This document shows positions 7,858 through 8,330 of a stretch of 8,330 nucleotides of DNA, piece by piece. Position 1 is the stretch's first letter, and every line of letters begins with the position of its first letter. Both the position numbers and the translations under genes were made by a program. The stretch spans positions 1-8,330 of the forward strand of contig SKVE01000175.1 in assembly GCA_007129635.1 (NCBI GenBank). The letters run 5' to 3'. The notes under the pieces were generated by a model, which was not told the DNA's origin, searched no databases, and saw only the letters and a list, made by a program, of their open reading frames with translations. Origin of the DNA: Planctomycetaceae bacterium (GTDB lineage Bacteria > Planctomycetota > Planctomycetia > Pirellulales > Pirellulaceae).

Positions 7858-8257
7858 TAGCACGGCAGTCTTGCGCTCCATCCGGACAAGCCGGATGGGG
7901 GCGGCGAACGGGAGGAGCGATCGGTGGGAGAGGGGGGACGCGGGGTTAGCACGGCAATCTTGCGCTCCATCCGGACAAGCCGGATGGGGGCGGTGAACGG
8001 GAGGAGCGAGCGGTGGGAGAGGGGGACGCGGGGTTAGCTCGGCAATCTTGCGCTCCATCCGGACAAGCCGGATGGGGGCGGCGAACGGGAGGAGCGAGCG
8101 GTGGGAGAGGGGGACGCGGGGTTAGCACGGCAATCTTGCGCTCCATCCGGACAAGCCGGATGGGGGCGGCGAACGGGAGGAGCGATCGGTGGGAGAGCGG
8201 GGACGCGGGGTTAGCACGGCAGTCTTGCGCTCCATCCGGACAAGCCGGATGGGGGCG
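7858..8257. repeat. Tandem array: four 88/89-bp units plus a partial fifth, each with a hairpin and a G-rich tract
   Basis: Units start with TAGC at 7858 (89 bp), 7947 (88), 8035 (88), 8123 (89) and 8212 (partial, about 46 bp, diverging at 8258). Units differ only at a few places: unit positions 5 (A/T), 11 (G/A), 48 (C/T), 64 (T/G), and one base in the G-run near 75-80. Each holds the perfect inverted repeat CCATCCGG-ACAAG-CCGGATGG (at 7878-7898, 7967-7987, 8055-8075, 8143-8163, 8232-8252). The rest of the unit is purine-rich with several runs of three or more G. The near identity points to recent expansion. The unit length is not a multiple of three, so the array is not a coding repeat. It resembles REP-type palindromic elements; spacing has no CRISPR-like variable spacers and no cas genes are present. 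Confidence 0.93.
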
Positions 8258-8330
8258 ATGAAGCCGCACGCCACCCGCGCACCAGACCCCATCCGCCTCG
8301 TGCGGATGGTGAAGCAGATTGCCCAGCTAA
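8258..8330 (+). CDS. Possible 5' end of an unrecognised gene, running off the right edge
   Basis: An ATG at 8258 opens 24 codons without a stop up to the window end. It starts at the exact point where the fifth repeat unit diverges, and the GGGGG of that unit lies 2 nt further upstream, too close for an ideal ribosome site. The predicted peptide begins MKPHATRAPD and then reads PIRLVRM and KQIAQL. I do not recognise it. PIRLVRM is also what the repeat units would read on their opposite strand, with three third-position differences between the two. Too short to prove coding. Confidence 0.3.
   Translation, partial: MKPHATRAPDPIRLVRMVKQIAQL
8287..8330 (-). repeat. Diverged inverted copy of the repeat unit's hairpin end
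   Basis: Read on the minus strand, this stretch begins TTAGC like the units and carries a matching hairpin: on the plus strand CCATCCGC-CTCGT-GCGGATGG at 8289-8309, against CCATCCGG-CTTGT-CCGGATGG for the reverse complement of a unit. The flank AGATTGCC and terminal AGCTAA also match. About ten of 44 positions differ. The two stem differences form a compensated base pair (G-C to C-G). It is thus an inverted, older relative of the array unit, or a coding sequence from which the unit derives. It may continue beyond the window. Confidence 0.65.

Noticed and set aside
7804..8269. Minus-strand frames with proline-rich repeated peptides across the tandem array
   Set aside because: Unit lengths of 88 and 89 bp shift the frame at each unit, so the peptide repeat is a by-product of the DNA repeat, not a protein repeat.
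7858..8330. CRISPR array
   Set aside because: Whole 88/89-bp units are repeated almost unchanged with no unique spacers, and no cas genes are present.

Overview
The window looks like chromosomal DNA of a planctomycete, most likely a Pirellulales-type marine or freshwater lineage. The basis is moderately high GC and very large exported proteins built from families that are massively expanded in the Planctomycetota: a sorbosone-dehydrogenase-like propeller with HEAT repeats, a hydrazine-synthase-alpha-like cytochrome, and a Tat-exported FAD oxidoreductase. This placement is an inference from family content; the window has no rRNA or marker gene.

Layout. Positions 1-2854 (minus strand) hold a very large exported protein whose C-terminus runs off the left edge. 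It has a signal peptide, an alpha-L-rhamnosidase-type beta-sandwich, a charged linker, a sorbosone-dehydrogenase-like beta-propeller and helical HEAT-type repeats. Positions 2855-3188 are a 334-bp divergent intergenic region with a good sigma70-type promoter for the rightward genes (CTGACA, 18 bp, TATAAT), flanked by two short palindromes at classical operator positions. Positions 3189-6167 (plus) encode a 992-residue exported protein: discoidin-like domain, coiled coil, hydrazine-synthase-alpha-like propeller and two CxxCH c-type heme motifs. Positions 6228-7577 (plus) encode a Tat-signal FAD-dependent oxidoreductase, 60 bp downstream and very probably co-transcribed.

Positions 7578-7857 contain no recognisable gene. 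Positions 7858-8257 are a tandem array of four complete 88/89-bp units plus a partial fifth. Each unit carries a perfect 8-bp-stem hairpin and a G-rich tract. The last bases of the window (about 8287-8330) are a diverged, inverted copy of the unit's hairpin end. That inverted copy lies in a short reading frame that starts at 8258 and stays open to the right edge.

How the genes may work together (inference). The heme protein carries a Sec-type signal and the flavoprotein a Tat signal, so both should act outside the cytoplasmic membrane: the flavoenzyme would oxidise an unknown substrate and pass electrons to the diheme HzsA-like protein. Both divergent large proteins begin with carbohydrate-binding-type beta-sandwich domains, which suggests attachment to a glycan or cell-surface polymer. 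The most interesting items are the HzsA-like protein with a His at the place where hydrazine synthase is reported to use Tyr as heme ligand, its pairing with a flavoenzyme, and the hairpin repeat array with its inverted, possibly coding, terminal copy.
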